64,000 nt of DNA, from positions 1 to 64,000 of the forward strand of contig JADRCO010000002.1 of assembly GCA_021464525.1 (NCBI GenBank). The letters are read 5' to 3'. A model generated the notes under the pieces. The model did no database searches, had not been told where the DNA came from, and saw only the letters and a list, made by a program, of their open reading frames with translations. The DNA comes from Rhizophagus sp. LPA8_4_AMF (taxonomy: Eukaryota; Glomeromycota; Glomeromycetes; Glomerales; Glomeraceae). Each line of letters opens with the position of its first letter. Position 1 is the first letter of the stretch. A program made the translations under genes and the position numbers. Of the stretch, positions 1 through 13,000 are shown piece after piece.

Positions 1-40
1 TTCAAAAAATTTTGAAAGTGTACGACAGGGTTCTATTATA

Positions 41-58
41 GTATATTCAGGGGCCCTG
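41..58. repeat. Terminal fragment related to the MITE at 33.2 kb
   Basis: The stretch ends in CAGGGGCCCTG preceded by GTATATT. The right end of the 190-bp MITE at 33190-33379 ends in the same 11 bases preceded by CCGTATT. It is probably the right end of a related element whose body lies before the window or is degraded. A CAGGG at 26-30 could be a remnant of the other end, but no target duplication is clear. Confidence 0.4.
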
Positions 59-192
59 GCTATCCTTAACTGTTACATAAAATATCATGTTGATTATTTA
101 TTAATAACAAGTTTCCATGTGCAACCATACTGATTACTGACATGACCAGTAACTGTTATGTATTTTAATGTATTTTACATATTTTTACATGT

Positions 193-654
193 TTAATTGC
201 TAATTCACGTATGAATCAGACATAAATTATTAAAATTACTATATAATATTCGTGCAAATTTAATTTAATTTTATTTTATAATCTAGTAATTGGATTTTAA
301 TAAACTTTTTTTTATTTTGTAATTTTCAATATTCTCTTTAAAATAAAAAAATAATCATTAAAATTGGACTGATAAATTACAAAATAATTGCAAAAAATGA
401 TTTTTTCACGGGAAAACGAGATTTAAAATTTGGAATCCATCCATCCATTAAAAAATCACTTTTTTGCAATTATCTCGTGATCTACTACTTCAATTTCAAT
501 AAACTTTTTTTATTTTAAAATGAATATTGAAAGTTACAAAACAAAAAAAAGTTTATTGAAATCCAATTATTTGATCACAAGATAATGTTTAATTAAATTT
601 CCCCCAACTTTATATTATAAAAGTGGTCTGGTTCATATGTGAATTAGCAATTAA
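193..654. mobile_element. Foldback (long inverted repeat) non-autonomous DNA element
   Basis: The two halves are inverted copies of each other. The ends read TTAATTGCTAATTCAC at 193 and its complement ending at 654. Inner matching blocks include AATTGGATTTTAATAAAC (about 290) against its inverted partner near 570. The arms are roughly 200 bp each, with a small central loop near 425-450. There is no ORF, so it must depend on a transposase supplied elsewhere. A clean target-site duplication is not visible. Confidence 0.7.
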
Positions 655-2337
655 TATATTTATCACATTTTACATATATTAAATTAATAAAAAAAAATTC
701 ATATATTATACCAAAAATAGTTAATTTGCTCAAAAATACATGATGACTTTGTAAAATTTAACACAATTTGCGAAATCTAGAAATATATGACTTTATGCTA
801 AATTTGAATTGATTTACTAAAACTAAAATTACGACTTCAACCTAACTTTAAACAAATTTACAAAAAACTCAAATGTGAATTATATCAGAGATATTCAGAT
901 CCTAGCCAATTAGTATTAGTATTTAAAGATCCAGAAATACTGATACACTGGTATATTATACAAAACCTTTTAAAAATACCAGAAGACAGTTTTAGTCATT
1001 AAAAAAAAAGTTGGTAAAATATACTACTTATAGATAACTTTTTTAAATTTCATATCATTCAAATTATTTCCAGTAAATAGTAGCTTCTACTATAATTCCA
1101 AAGTCTTTTACAACTATTTAGAGTAGAAATAAAGTTCCTATACTTTCCTTTAATACTCTTCTACTGGAAAAGTAATTAAGAAATTGGCAGGAAAAATCTT
1201 TGGTTTATAAATTAATTATTAATATTAATTTAGATAATATAATTATATAGATATGTATTTTATATTTAATAAATTTGTAAATATGCTATGATAAGTAAAT
1301 GTAAATAATTCAAGAAGTATAACCAGTATTAGAAATTAAATTTAGTTAGAATTACAATTATATTAAAATTATACTTTTTTAAAATTGTAATTTTGGTCAA
1401 AAATTTCTTAATTTGAACTAAATTGTTAATTTTAATCTAAATTTGATATGGATCTAAAGAAAAATAATTTCTTTAATTTATAGTTGGTAATTATAAAGTA
1501 GTCAAATCATTAATAAAGATGATAATTATATACATTGCAAATCATATTATAAATAGTGATTTATAATCAATTTGTAATTATAAAAAATTTTTTATATTTA
1601 TAAAAATTAATATATAAGTAATTTCAATATTGCTTAATAAAACTGAATAAAATAAGTAAATAAAAATTTAAAAATTAGTATTATTATAAAATTTTTTTAT
1701 AAATAATATACCTATATTTAACTTATAAGTTGAGATATAGGTAGTTTTAATGCTACTGGACAATTTTAATTAATAAAAAAGTTGAGTTCATTCAATTAAA
1801 GAGGTAAAATTACACTTTGAAGTTTAATAGTAAAATCAAATAAAATCAAATATAAAAAAAAACCTAGTCAAAAAAAAATCATTGCATATTACTTTTAAGT
1901 ATTTAATTAAGTAAAAAAACGTAATGGCAAACTATATAGTTAGAAAATTTTTGATATTACTTTCACTCAAAAATTTTGTACATATAATGGAATAGTAACT
2001 TTCTATAATAAAATATGAACCAAAGAATTATGTACAAATAAATATAATTTAAATTCACAGTACTTATAGTTCTCATTAAATATGGTCGAATTTTTTTAAC
2101 CTCTCGTAACTAAAAAATTGCACGTGATTCCATTTTTATGTATATTAGTCATGATCAATTTTGATTTGTAGCATATAGTATTTGAATTTTTCAATCATGA
2201 TTGTCGAATTTATCTTTAATAGAGCAAATTCGCAACTAAGATTTCTTACAAATTGCTGTTGACTTTTCAGTATTTCTTATAGATCGTTTAAGAGATCTAT
2301 TATAAAAAGTTTTCGATCGTCACTATAAGTTTTCGCA
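655..2337. other. Intergenic region upstream of TAF1
   Basis: No coding region can be supported. From about 655 to 2080 the sequence is AT-rich with very few CG dinucleotides. From about 2090 CG becomes more frequent towards the TAF1 start, so the last 200-250 bases are the likely promoter and 5' untranslated region. No convincing TATA box is seen. Confidence 0.5.
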
Positions 2338-5300
2338 ATGAGTTATGCAGGTCTATTTTTTGGAAATTTCGACGAAGAAGGACAGCTTGAGAGTGCTGGA
2401 TTCGATGAAGTATTTATTCAATCGAATTGTTAATCGATGAGATATTTCTGGAAATTTTTAGCACTCACTTATAGTTATTTATCATTTATTTAGGAAATTA
2501 GAGAAAGTTTACAGAAAGACGTTTTGAATGAAATTTTTTCAGTTCGTTCATTGGGTATCGATGATAAGGAGGAGGAGGATGCCATCAAAAGTGAAGTGTC
2601 AACTCAAACTCCAGTACAAACACCTGGTGAATCAAGTATTAAGCCTGAAGAAGATGCAATTGATTATTCTGATTTCAATGAACTTGCTGATGAAACAATG
2701 TTTTCAGAAAAATACTATCAGCAAGGTGTAAATAGTATTATAAACTTGAAAAGATCTTTATCATTTCCGCCCTTACAATCTAACAGTTTAGAATCAATTG
2801 GAAAAGAAAATTTAAAACAAGGAGATGCACAAACTGAAGAGCTTCATAAAGCCACAACTTCCACAACAACTGTTCCTTTACAGGATTTTTCTATTGTGGA
2901 TAATGAATTACAAAAAGTTATCAGACGAAACAATGAAGAAGTGAAACCAGAAATAAACATAAAAGCATTGTATCCTGCATTCGAGAAAGACAAGATCTTG
3001 AAGTTTTCTGAATTGTTTGCAACTAAGCTCACACAGCGTAAATTACATCAATTAAATATTCATGGTACCGAATCATGTTGTACTTAATATTGTTTTATTC
3101 ATATTACTACTACATGAGTTTACATTAAATTTTAATTTATTAGTCGAACCACAATCAGAATTTGAGTTAGCAAAAGATGAACGAGAACTATTTGGGTCTT
3201 CAAAACAATTCTTTATATCAGTTGATAAAAAATATGAGGAATTAGATCTTATTGAGCCAGTTCCATCCTCACCAATGACTCAAGTTTCTGATGGTAGTAT
3301 GTATGAAAGTGATTTTGAAGCGGAAGCTCATCATGTAACGGTTATTTAATGGTTCAATAAGTTGTTATTTCTGTAAAAAAAAAAGGTTAAACAGATTAAA
3401 TATTTATTATTACGGTTATGTAATAATTATAGGACAAACTATTTGATGCTGAAAAGTTATCTTGGAAAATTCCAGAGAAAAATAATGCGTATTATTCTAT
3501 TGTAATGGATACTTGGGAAGATAAGATTTTATGGGATAGCGATGATGAGGATCAAACGAGGTATTTAATATATAAATCGAAACAAAAGTTTTTTTAATTA
3601 TTAGTATAATTATATTGAAATTATTTTCACGACAATGTTGTATTTTAGTATTGACATGGATTATGTGTCTGAACCAGAGGTATTTGCTTATAAAGAATTT
3701 GTCAAACTTCATATACCCGACCTGTCGAGGGTAGATGCGAAATTTCTTAAATTTTTTAATTTATATTATATTTAAATATTTTATATTGTTAGGCGTCTAG
3801 TGCTATAATGGCTTATCGAAATGCTGAAATAGAAAGTGGGGAGTGGATTAATCATATTTTATGGGATGATTATAGTGGGCCCATCCCTTTTGCTAAACTA
3901 ACATTGGATATGAATGATCCAAATTTACTTTTTGATTATTCTGCTCTTGAACCGCCAAAGCCAGCAGCTTTCGACTTACCAGGTTCGATGATATATATTT
4001 CGAATCATAATACTTTAACCAATAAGACAAAGTGAACTTATATTCTCTAATCATAGATATAAAAGGCAGAAAATTGATCAGATATAATCCTAAGGTGATT
4101 TTTTTTAAAATCTATTATGATCATCGTTTGGTGTTTTTTAGTTAACTTATATGATTTTATTGTAAAAGAAACCGTTTGGCTTTTCTTACAAACCCGAAAG
4201 ACGAGTTTATCAACGACGACTTAATTTTGGACGAATGTACATTCAACATTCTTTTCCTGCTCTTCGATTACATTCACAATATGTATGTTTAAGAAAATTT
4301 ATATTTATATTTTTATAAACAAACCGTCATTCAAACATTCAAAATATTAATAATGATGTATATTAAAGTTTAAGACTAAGTTCACTAAATCGGATATTCG
4401 AGCATTACATCGCCCATCAATTCAATTTCCTCTTGAACAAGAAATTCATTTTAGCAGAACGAAGAGAATCAAAAAGAAAAAAATTAAAAGTCGCGAGGCA
4501 ATGAAAAAATCAAAAGATTTAACTCTTAAGGATAAATCTGATTTCGTCTTATTTGAATATTCGGTATTTACTCTATTATTGTTATTATTATAATTATAAT
4601 TATTATTATTTTATTTATTTAGTAATGGTGCCTTTATTGTTGTTAATTAGGAGGAATATCCTCCAATATTATCAAATATTGGAATGGGTACTTTGCTACT
4701 TAATTTTTATAGGAAAAAGGACCCAACTGATTCTTTCGTGCCTAAGGTGGCTAATTATTTAAATAATAGTTAAATTAATTTATATTTATAAAACATTTCA
4801 TAGGAAATAACACTATTTTACAATATAGCTTGATATAGGTGATCCAGTTGTTCTTGATGTGATTGATGAATCGCCTTTCATGAATTTTGGTAATGTGGAA
4901 AGAGGACAAGTCATACCCGCACTATATAATAATTTAATTAGAGCACCACTGTTCAGACATGACGCTAATGATACGGATTTCTTGGTCATTAGGTTAGCAT
5001 TCTATCTTTACAACTATTAATCAGTAATATCACTATTAATTTTTATAATTATGATTGTAATACTAGGAATACATATAAAGGAAAATCAAAATATTATGTG
5101 CGTGAAATAAAAAATCTTTTCGTAGTTGGTCAAACATTTCCCATGCAAGAAGTTCCCTCACCACCATCCAGAAAAGCGAAAACCATAGCCAATACTCGTA
5201 TTCAGGTTGCCGCCTTTCGATACATGAAAAAGAACAGATACAATCTTTTAATTCAGGATAAACTTACTAAAAAATTTCCAGACTATTCGCTTCAAACCCT

Positions 5301-8118
5301 TCGTGGGCGTTTGAAGGTAGTAATAAATTATTATCTTTATATATTTTAGTATTTATTGCTAAAATATTATTAAAAATTTTCCTTAGGAATTTGCTGAGAT
5401 GGCTCGTAAAAAAGGAAACTTCAATAATAGTCCAATTTGGAAATTGAAGCCTTCAGTTCGTATTCCCACTGAAGAAGAACTTAGAAGAATGTTGACACCA
5501 GAGATGGTTAGTAATCGTTAAATATTTACTTTTGATATATATATTTATATCTAATATAAGTTACTTTTAAAAGATTTGTTTAGAAGAAAGTATGATGGTG
5601 GGAGAAAGGCATTTACAAGATGCGGGTTATAAATCAATTTGGACTGAAGATGACGATAAAACCAAAACGGCTAAAAAAGATGATGATGATGGCGTTCAAG
5701 ATGACAGTAAGTTAGCTATTGAAGAGTCTAAACTTGCTATCGAACAACAATTAGCTCCTTGGATAACTACGAGAAATTTTCTCAACGCTACGCAGGTATT
5801 TACTCTTTCATATGTTGATTAACTTATTTTCAAAAGAAATAATATCTCTTGCAATCATTGGTATACTTTTTCCAATAAATTTTTCTTAAATTTTTGCAGA
5901 CAAACGCCATGTTAAAATTGCATGGCGAAGGTGATCCAACGGGACGAGGCGAGGGTTTTAGTTTCATTCGAATATCTATGAAAGATATCTTTCTTAAAGC
6001 AGGCGAATCTGCTCAAGAGAAGCTTGGTATGAATAATTCAATTATTTTTGATAAAATGGATTCATTATATTTATTAACTCGTTATTTCCTTAATCGATTT
6101 GCAGCTGAAATAGAAAATAGGCCTAAAAGTGGACATAAATATAATGTAGTTGAACAATGGAAAAGATATAATCAAGAGGTATTTTTGAAAATATATGTGT
6201 ATAAACATGCATAGGAATTATGTATATGTAACATTCTATTTTATATAGATCTACCGTATTTGGAACGCTCAATATGCTTCTCTTAGTAAACATGTAGAGG
6301 AATCTGCAAAACATGCTGATGATGCCGGAACTTATTCAAATAATCAATATATGAACGATGAAGATAATCAAGTAAAATCAATGTTCTATTTTTTGAGAGA
6401 TCTTTCAACAAAATTCTTATATTCTCTAATTTGTATTAGATCGATAGTGATGTTGACTATCAGAATATGATTGATTCCGCAATGCCCGATCGGGAAGAAT
6501 CAAGTTCTCCATTGCCTATTACACCTGCAGACTATGATGATGCAACATCTCTTGATGGCAGTATTAGTTCTAGAGCAAATTATGATTGTGGATCCCATCG
6601 CAACAGGGCACTTGTTATAAACAGACTTGTATGTAGAGACAGAATATGGTAGCCGATCATATATTGTTTAATTAACTAATAATATATTACTCATTTGTAG
6701 GTGAGATCATCGACGGGGGAATCAATGTGGACAAAGACGCATGTTACAGACCCAGCTGTAATAAATGCATATATTAATCAAAGACAAATTATTGAAGAAC
6801 AAACGACAGCGTACATAATTTTTTTCAAGATAACTGGTTTTCCTTAGTAATGAGCTTTGTTTAATCATGATTTATTTTTGTAGTGCTGAGTTATTGGAGC
6901 CTACAAATGATGAAGAAAGGAATAAGAGATTAAGGAAAAGGTTTATAATTCTAAATTATCTTTTTTTTAGTCAATTTTTTATATATAACTAACATTTAAT
7001 AATGATACTTTAGGATTCAAGATCAATTGGCTAAATTACGAAGGAATCAAGAGAGACGTCAACAGCGTAAAGCTGCTCGTGAAGCTGCAAAGTCTGCGTC
7101 AACAGGAGATTCTACATACGGATTATCCAATAAAGACAAGAAAACAGACACTATTGTAAAATAAAGTTTTAATTAATTTTAATCTTGTTAAATTCCAATT
7201 AATTCATTTTGACTTTTAATAGAGACGCTGTGGTAATTGTGGTCAAACCGGACACATGAAAACCAATAAAAAGTGTCCTCGTTATGGAATGAATGCAATT
7301 GGAGAAAATCCTATGAGCCCCACGTTAGCTGGTCCATCTGAATCAGTCGCCGATGTTAAAACGGAGAGGAGCAGAATTTTGATAAAGTCAAAGGCAATAG
7401 AGAAGTAAGTAAATTGTATCACGTGATTAAAATATTTTCTTCCATGCTTTAATTATATCTTTTTCTATGAATTAGACCTCCCGAAACAACAAGAATAAAA
7501 ATTACATTACCTTCAAGTAAGTTTATCTAATATATTTTCTTATGTTGTTTAATTATACTTATTTTTAAATTTAATTTTTTTAGATGAACGTAAAAGACCA
7601 GCACCAGACTTGGATTCTGCTACTGATCGCAAACGACCATTTATCGGCGTAACCAGTTTAATCAGTAATATAATTAAAACTCTCTGGGACACGGAAAATG
7701 TAACCATATTTTTTTTTTTTTTATAGAAAAAAAAAAAAAAAATTTTAAAAATTATCAATCATCATTAATTTTCTTATATTTGATTTAAAATTTCTAGGCG
7801 CATCATTTTCATTACCCAGTTACTGCTGAAATTGCACCCGATTACAGTACAATTATAAAGGAACCTATTGCCTTAATACAAATGCAAAATGTTGGTATTT
7901 TTTTTGCAATTTGTTTCAATGTGATCATAATTAATTTGTTGTTTTGATTATAGAAAAATTCTCGTGGTGAATATAAAACAATTGGGGAGTTTATTCAAGA
8001 TATGAAATTAATGGTTAATAATTGTCAAATCTATAACGGTGACGCTAGTGGCTATACTATTATTGCTAAAAATTTATATGCTAAGGCAGAAGAGTTAATC
8101 AAAGAAGCCGGGTTTTAG
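2338..8118 (+). CDS. TAF1: TFIID subunit 1 (TAF1), 25 exons
   Basis: Largest subunit of general transcription factor TFIID, a nuclear scaffold that holds TBP and the other TAFs at core promoters. Joining 25 exons with GT-AG introns keeps one frame for 1292 codons. The exons are 2338-2409, 2494-3064, 3144-3334, 3433-3560, 3649-3679, 3793-3982, 4057-4094, 4169-4282, 4369-4563, 4651-4746, 4829-4992, 5067-5316, 5387-5506, 5574-5795, 5900-6178, 6249-6371, 6440-6628, 6701-6810, 6884-6940, 7014-7155, 7223-7404, 7476-7516, 7584-7699, 7798-7890 and 7954-8118. The N-terminus has the TAF1 hallmark LFFGNFDEEGQLE. The central conserved TAF1 domain (about 390-890) contains TDFLVIR and DPTGRGEGFSF. A CX2CX4HX6C zinc knuckle lies near 1097-1112. 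One bromodomain (about 1190-1285) keeps the YN acetyl-lysine asparagine, whereas animal TAF1 has two bromodomains. The exon 6/7 junction uses a weak donor and is the least certain. Confidence 0.95.
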
Positions 8119-8486
8119 CGAAAAGTTATAAGTTAATAATATTACACTATTATTATGTTTGTTTTTTTTCATGGGATTGTTTATAGGACGAATGCATCTG
8201 ATTGGCATAATGATGAGGGGCTTAGCTTTAATTCAAATGCATATTATATTATGTCATGTAGGTCAAATAATTTATGCTAGATATGAAAGTAGTAATGATT
8301 TACAAGGGTAATTTATTGAATGCATTTTGTATGGAAGTTTCTCGAACAAATTCGAAATATTTAGATCATAACCACTAACTAAATAAATACTAAACTGAAA
8401 AAAATGATAAATATATGTATATAGGGTTTTCTTACTCTTTCAAATTTCTCTTTTCTTTCTCGTGAATCATTTTATATTTTTTAAAT
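8119..8486. other. Short intergenic spacer between TAF1 and F-box gene
   Basis: About 370 bases hold the presumed TAF1 3' untranslated region and the F-box gene promoter. A CT-rich stretch, CTTTCAAATTTCTCTTTTC, lies just upstream of the next start codon. No other coding potential is seen. Confidence 0.5.
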
Positions 8487-10070
8487 ATGTTGCCAACATT
8501 ACCAATTGAATGTCTTGAAGAAATAATAAAAAATCTTGATTATAAATCATTGTATTCTTGTATGTTAGTGAATTGTTTGTTAAGTTCTATCACTGTTCGT
8601 TATTTGTGGAAATTTCCTTTTGAATATTTTAACGAACCAAATAAATTGATAATTCAAACATATTTATCTTGTCTTCCTGAAAGTTCCAAACTAATATTGC
8701 TTGAAAATGGTATAGAGTTACCTTTATTTACATCATCACCATCATATAAACCTATTTATAATTATCCATCATTTATACGAAAAATATGTATCAAATCATT
8801 ATTTATTACAACGGAAACTTTATTCGAAAAATATGAAAGAATATCGGTTCTTTTAATTGTAAGAGAACTTTGTAAATTATTTATTGCGAATTCGATAAAA
8901 ATAGAACGACTTGAACTTACACTTGATCATCCTAGTTTAAAAAACTTACCAAAAGATTATCCAGTTTATGATTGGTATTTATTATTACCAACATTCCCAG
9001 GAGCAAAAGAATCTTTATCAAATTTAAAAGAAATAATTTTAGATTCAAATTTTGATCAAAGAGGAATTTTATTTGCATTATCAGAAATATGTCATAAGAT
9101 TGAATATTTAAATGTTTATTATGATGAACATATTATTAACGATCTAACATTAGAAAATTTAATTAAAAATCAAAGAAATCTTAAAATATTTTCTACATTC
9201 TTATATGAAGGAAATTGGTCAATTGGACCATCACTTTGGCAACATAATAATAGTTTGAAAGAAATAATTTTTCATAGAGTAAATTTTAATGATTGTATAT
9301 CATTACTTGGATTAGCAAAGTGTATTAATTTAGAAAGATTAATTTTTAGAGAATCATTTAACCTTCGAAAAGAATTATTTGATGAATTTGCAAGAGAAAG
9401 TAATTTACCAAAACTTTTAGAATTTTCATATGAACTTTCATTTTTAGATTTGGATATAGATGATATTACATATGATATATCACAATTATTAAAACGTACG
9501 GATCGTAAATTGAAACGTTTAACTTTTAACGATTCATTCAGGAGTGTTCAATCACAACTTTGGGAAATTTCAACACCTTATATAAGTATTAAAAGTATTG
9601 AAACAATTACACTTTATTGTCAAAATTTAGTTTTAATTGATGCAACAATTATGAAAGCAACAGCAACACCATTTTTAGCAGCACTTTCATCATGTAATAG
9701 ACTTCAAGAACTTGATATTTACTTGAATAATGATGTAGAACTTGAAGAATATTTACCTGATATTGGAAAGAATTTAGCAAATAGTTTAAAAGTATTAGAA
9801 ATTTCGACTTTAAATGATTTTTCAGTTGAATCATTAAATGGATTATTAACTAATTGTAAAGCAAGATTATCAACAATTAATTTATTATACTCTAGATGTT
9901 TTAATGATCAATATTTGGAAGTGATTGTAAAATATGCAAGAGAAATTGTTGGTTCTTCGTTAGATGAATTGAAATTATTTTCAAAATCAAAAATATCTAA
10001 TGACGCATTGGAGAAAGCAAAAGAATATATAAAAGTTGTGGAATTGATCGAATTTTGTAATTTGATTTGA
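8487..10070 (+). CDS. F-box protein with leucine-rich C-terminal region
   Basis: Single-exon ORF of 527 residues. The first 45 residues fit an F-box, beginning LPTLPIECLEEIIKNLD, with the conserved LP at the front and later the W of YLWKFPF. F-box proteins link substrates to SKP1-cullin ubiquitin ligases. The remainder (about 100-520) is rich in Leu/Ile with spaced hydrophobic motifs such as LKEIILDSN, IEYLNVYY and LERLIFRES, typical of degenerate leucine-rich repeats that would bind the substrate. The first ATG is chosen because the F-box starts directly after it. This is a very large family in Rhizophagus, so the specific target cannot be inferred. The gene follows TAF1 by 368 bases on the same strand and is probably transcribed independently. 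Confidence 0.85.
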   Translation: MLPTLPIECLEEIIKNLDYKSLYSCMLVNCLLSSITVRYLWKFPFEYFNEPNKLIIQTYLSCLPESSKLILLENGIELPLFTSSPSYKPIYNYPSFIRKICIKSLFITTETLFEKYERISVLLIVRELCKLFIANSIKIERLELTLDHPSLKNLPKDYPVYDWYLLLPTFPGAKESLSNLKEIILDSNFDQRGILFALSEICHKIEYLNVYYDEHIINDLTLENLIKNQRNLKIFSTFLYEGNWSIGPSLWQHNNSLKEIIFHRVNFNDCISLLGLAKCINLERLIFRESFNLRKELFDEFARESNLPKLLEFSYELSFLDLDIDDITYDISQLLKRTDRKLKRLTFNDSFRSVQSQLWEISTPYISIKSIETITLYCQNLVLIDATIMKATATPFLAALSSCNRLQELDIYLNNDVELEEYLPDIGKNLANSLKVLEISTLNDFSVESLNGLLTNCKARLSTINLLYSRCFNDQYLEVIVKYAREIVGSSLDELKLFSKSKISNDALEKAKEYIKVVELIEFCNLI

Positions 10071-13000
10071 AAAAAAAAAAAAAAAATAGATATTCCATAT
10101 ACTCTAAATTTTAGAATTAGGAATTTATCAGAAACACATTTTCTCCTTCCATCTTGTTTGCTACTTAGCATATTATAATGTACGAATGCGAGTTATAATA
10201 TACATCTGAATGTAGATTAACGAGTAACGAGGGTCATTAAATATGGTGTTGCATAGTAAATTCAATGTGTGATGTGACTGATGCGTGATTACAAGGAATA
10301 TGAAAAGTTAAATGGTAAATTTGGTAAATTAATCATATCGAAATCTTACAGTATAGTATAGTTATATAAAGTTATAATTATATCGTAAGCTAGAGGTAAC
10401 AATTTTATTTGTTGTGAGTTAAAAGTTATCATACTTTAAATCTAGATTAAAGATTCGACTGTAATACTTTTTTTTTTTTTTTTTATTACTTTTTAAGATT
10501 AATTTGTAATTACAGTATATCACAATATAATAAAAAATATTTTTTTTTTTTCTAAAGAAAAATTTTCGCGAACAATTAATTTTAATATCTAACATCTTCG
10601 AGTTGATGTTAGCTCGATTTTTATAAATCGATATAAAGATTAGAACTAGAGAGACGTCATAAATTTAATGAAATAAATAAATAACACATTGACATCATTT
10701 TCTCCATGTGGTCCCTAATAATATATCAATATATAATGGCTAAATCATCATCCCCGGTGATGATAATTTAAGTTCTTTGATATCTAAATTTACAATCCTG
10801 AAACGTTTGCACCCATTTACAGCCTAATCAATATAATATTTACCATATATACTAAAGAAGATGTAACATCAATATATGGTTAGATTGACTTAAAAAATAA
10901 CTGATATCTCGGCGAATTCAGTCAAAGAGAGCGAAAATGAACCCTGATTAAGAACTTCCATCGGGTATTTTAGGCTTTAAAACGATTTATCATTATAAAA
11001 TATTTTATTATCAGCATTCTCAAAACAGTAATATCTTATAATTGTGAAACCTATTTGCATTTAAACTGATGTAATCTTTCGGGAATTGTAATAATATATC
11101 GGATATGATTTACACGTTTTATGATTTGCATTTTCGGGCATTGTAAAGCATTTCCGGTTTATCTAAAATTCATGATTACTAACTTTGCATTTCATCATTT
11201 GCATCATTTGCTCACTTTATTCGATATCATATTAGGGTTCTTTAGGGATATAGTCCATTAGTCTTAAAGACTTTTAATATTAAATTTATGGTATTATTAG
11301 ATTAAAATGCAAAATGTAATAAAAAAAGATAAAAAAAAGATCATAATTTTTGAAAATTTTGAACATACTGTATAAAATTTTGTCCCAATTTTATTATCTA
11401 ATTGTGAATTAAGTAAAATCATATCCATAAAAGAAGAGGATTTATTTATAAAACTGTGTATATACATGTTGGGTTACATTTGCATTTTTATTTTATCTTT
11501 TGACATCATTATTTACTTATCACAAAGATTTTTTATTGGATGTGATATATAAAAAAATATAATATGTCGAATATATTGATGTAATAAACCGCTCATTACC
11601 GTAATGACTCATTACGTTTATTATACTGTATTCTTTATGATTGATATAACGAACTAAAAATAAAATAAGACGAAATTAAAGTGATTACATATACGTACAT
11701 GCATGCATTATTATTGAACCCTGCATCTCCTATTACATACTTTTTTTTCTACGAGATCTACGTAATTTTTGACAGTTTTTTAAATCATAAGCAACGTATC
11801 TTGTATAACAAACACTTTAATAATTGATGTGATAATTGGGTGTTACTTGAATTGAGTTCAATAAATGCAAATTTCACGTCTATGAATGGATATATTTTTA
11901 AAAAAACTCCTTAATTTACAAATAAATCTTTTAAAATGAACTCTAATGATAACATTTCTGGTTATGTAAGCCTTAAAATTAATTTTAATTCAACGAATCA
12001 ACTCTTTATTATATCGAAGTGATTTGCACATTAGTACCCTCCGATCATAGTACGTACTTAGGACCCCCTTTAGAATAGTACCCCCAAAAACTTGGTAAAA
12101 GTACCCCGAGTCCTAGAGCGACCAGTTAAATCTAGATAGGATGCAATGTAATTAAGTAATATTGAATGATTTGACAAAATCCGATTCGTGGACGTAAAAT
12201 GAACTGGTTTAAAAAGATTATTATTAAGTGCAGATTTTTTTTTAGATTTTCTGATCAGATAATCATGCGTTATCAGTTAGTTATCAGATAGATTAAAACA
12301 GAACTAAGCACTATATGAGAAAATAGTTTTTATTAAAAAAAAACTATACAACGAAGTAACTGAACCAATAAAAAAAAAAATACACAAATATAAAAAAATA
12401 AATAAATTTTTTCGAGACGTTAAAAAAGGATAAAAATAGAATTTTACACATAAATTTAGGATCTTAAAAAAGTATATAGTTTAATTATAATTTACAATTT
12501 TTTTTTATAATAAATAAAGTGTGGAAATTTGATGAAACAAGTGTACATTAAAAACGTTTAGTTGAGTAAATTATTAGTTGATTCATCAATTCACGGTATT
12601 ACTTTTAGTTATATTCAGATTTATACGCGAAAGAAAATAAAAATATAAAAATCTAAATGAAACGCGAAGAAAGTTTTTTAATTTTAGTACATTTTTGAGA
12701 ACGATATATAAAACTTTATAAATACACAAAAATACAAGTACATACCAAATACTTTGCCGAAGTATTATAGATTATGCAAGAAACGAGATTTCATAAACTG
12801 CCATTTTTTTTTTTTAAAAAAAAAAAAGAAAATGACAACGAACGATAAAAAAACGATTCCGCAAATAGTTGTTTGATCGATTTCTCTAATTCTATTCTAA
12901 AAAAGTAACTAAAGAGATCCAATAAAATAAATTAATTATGTCACATCACTCACATGTCATACGAGAGAATTATTATTATTTCTATACTTACAAATTCGAA

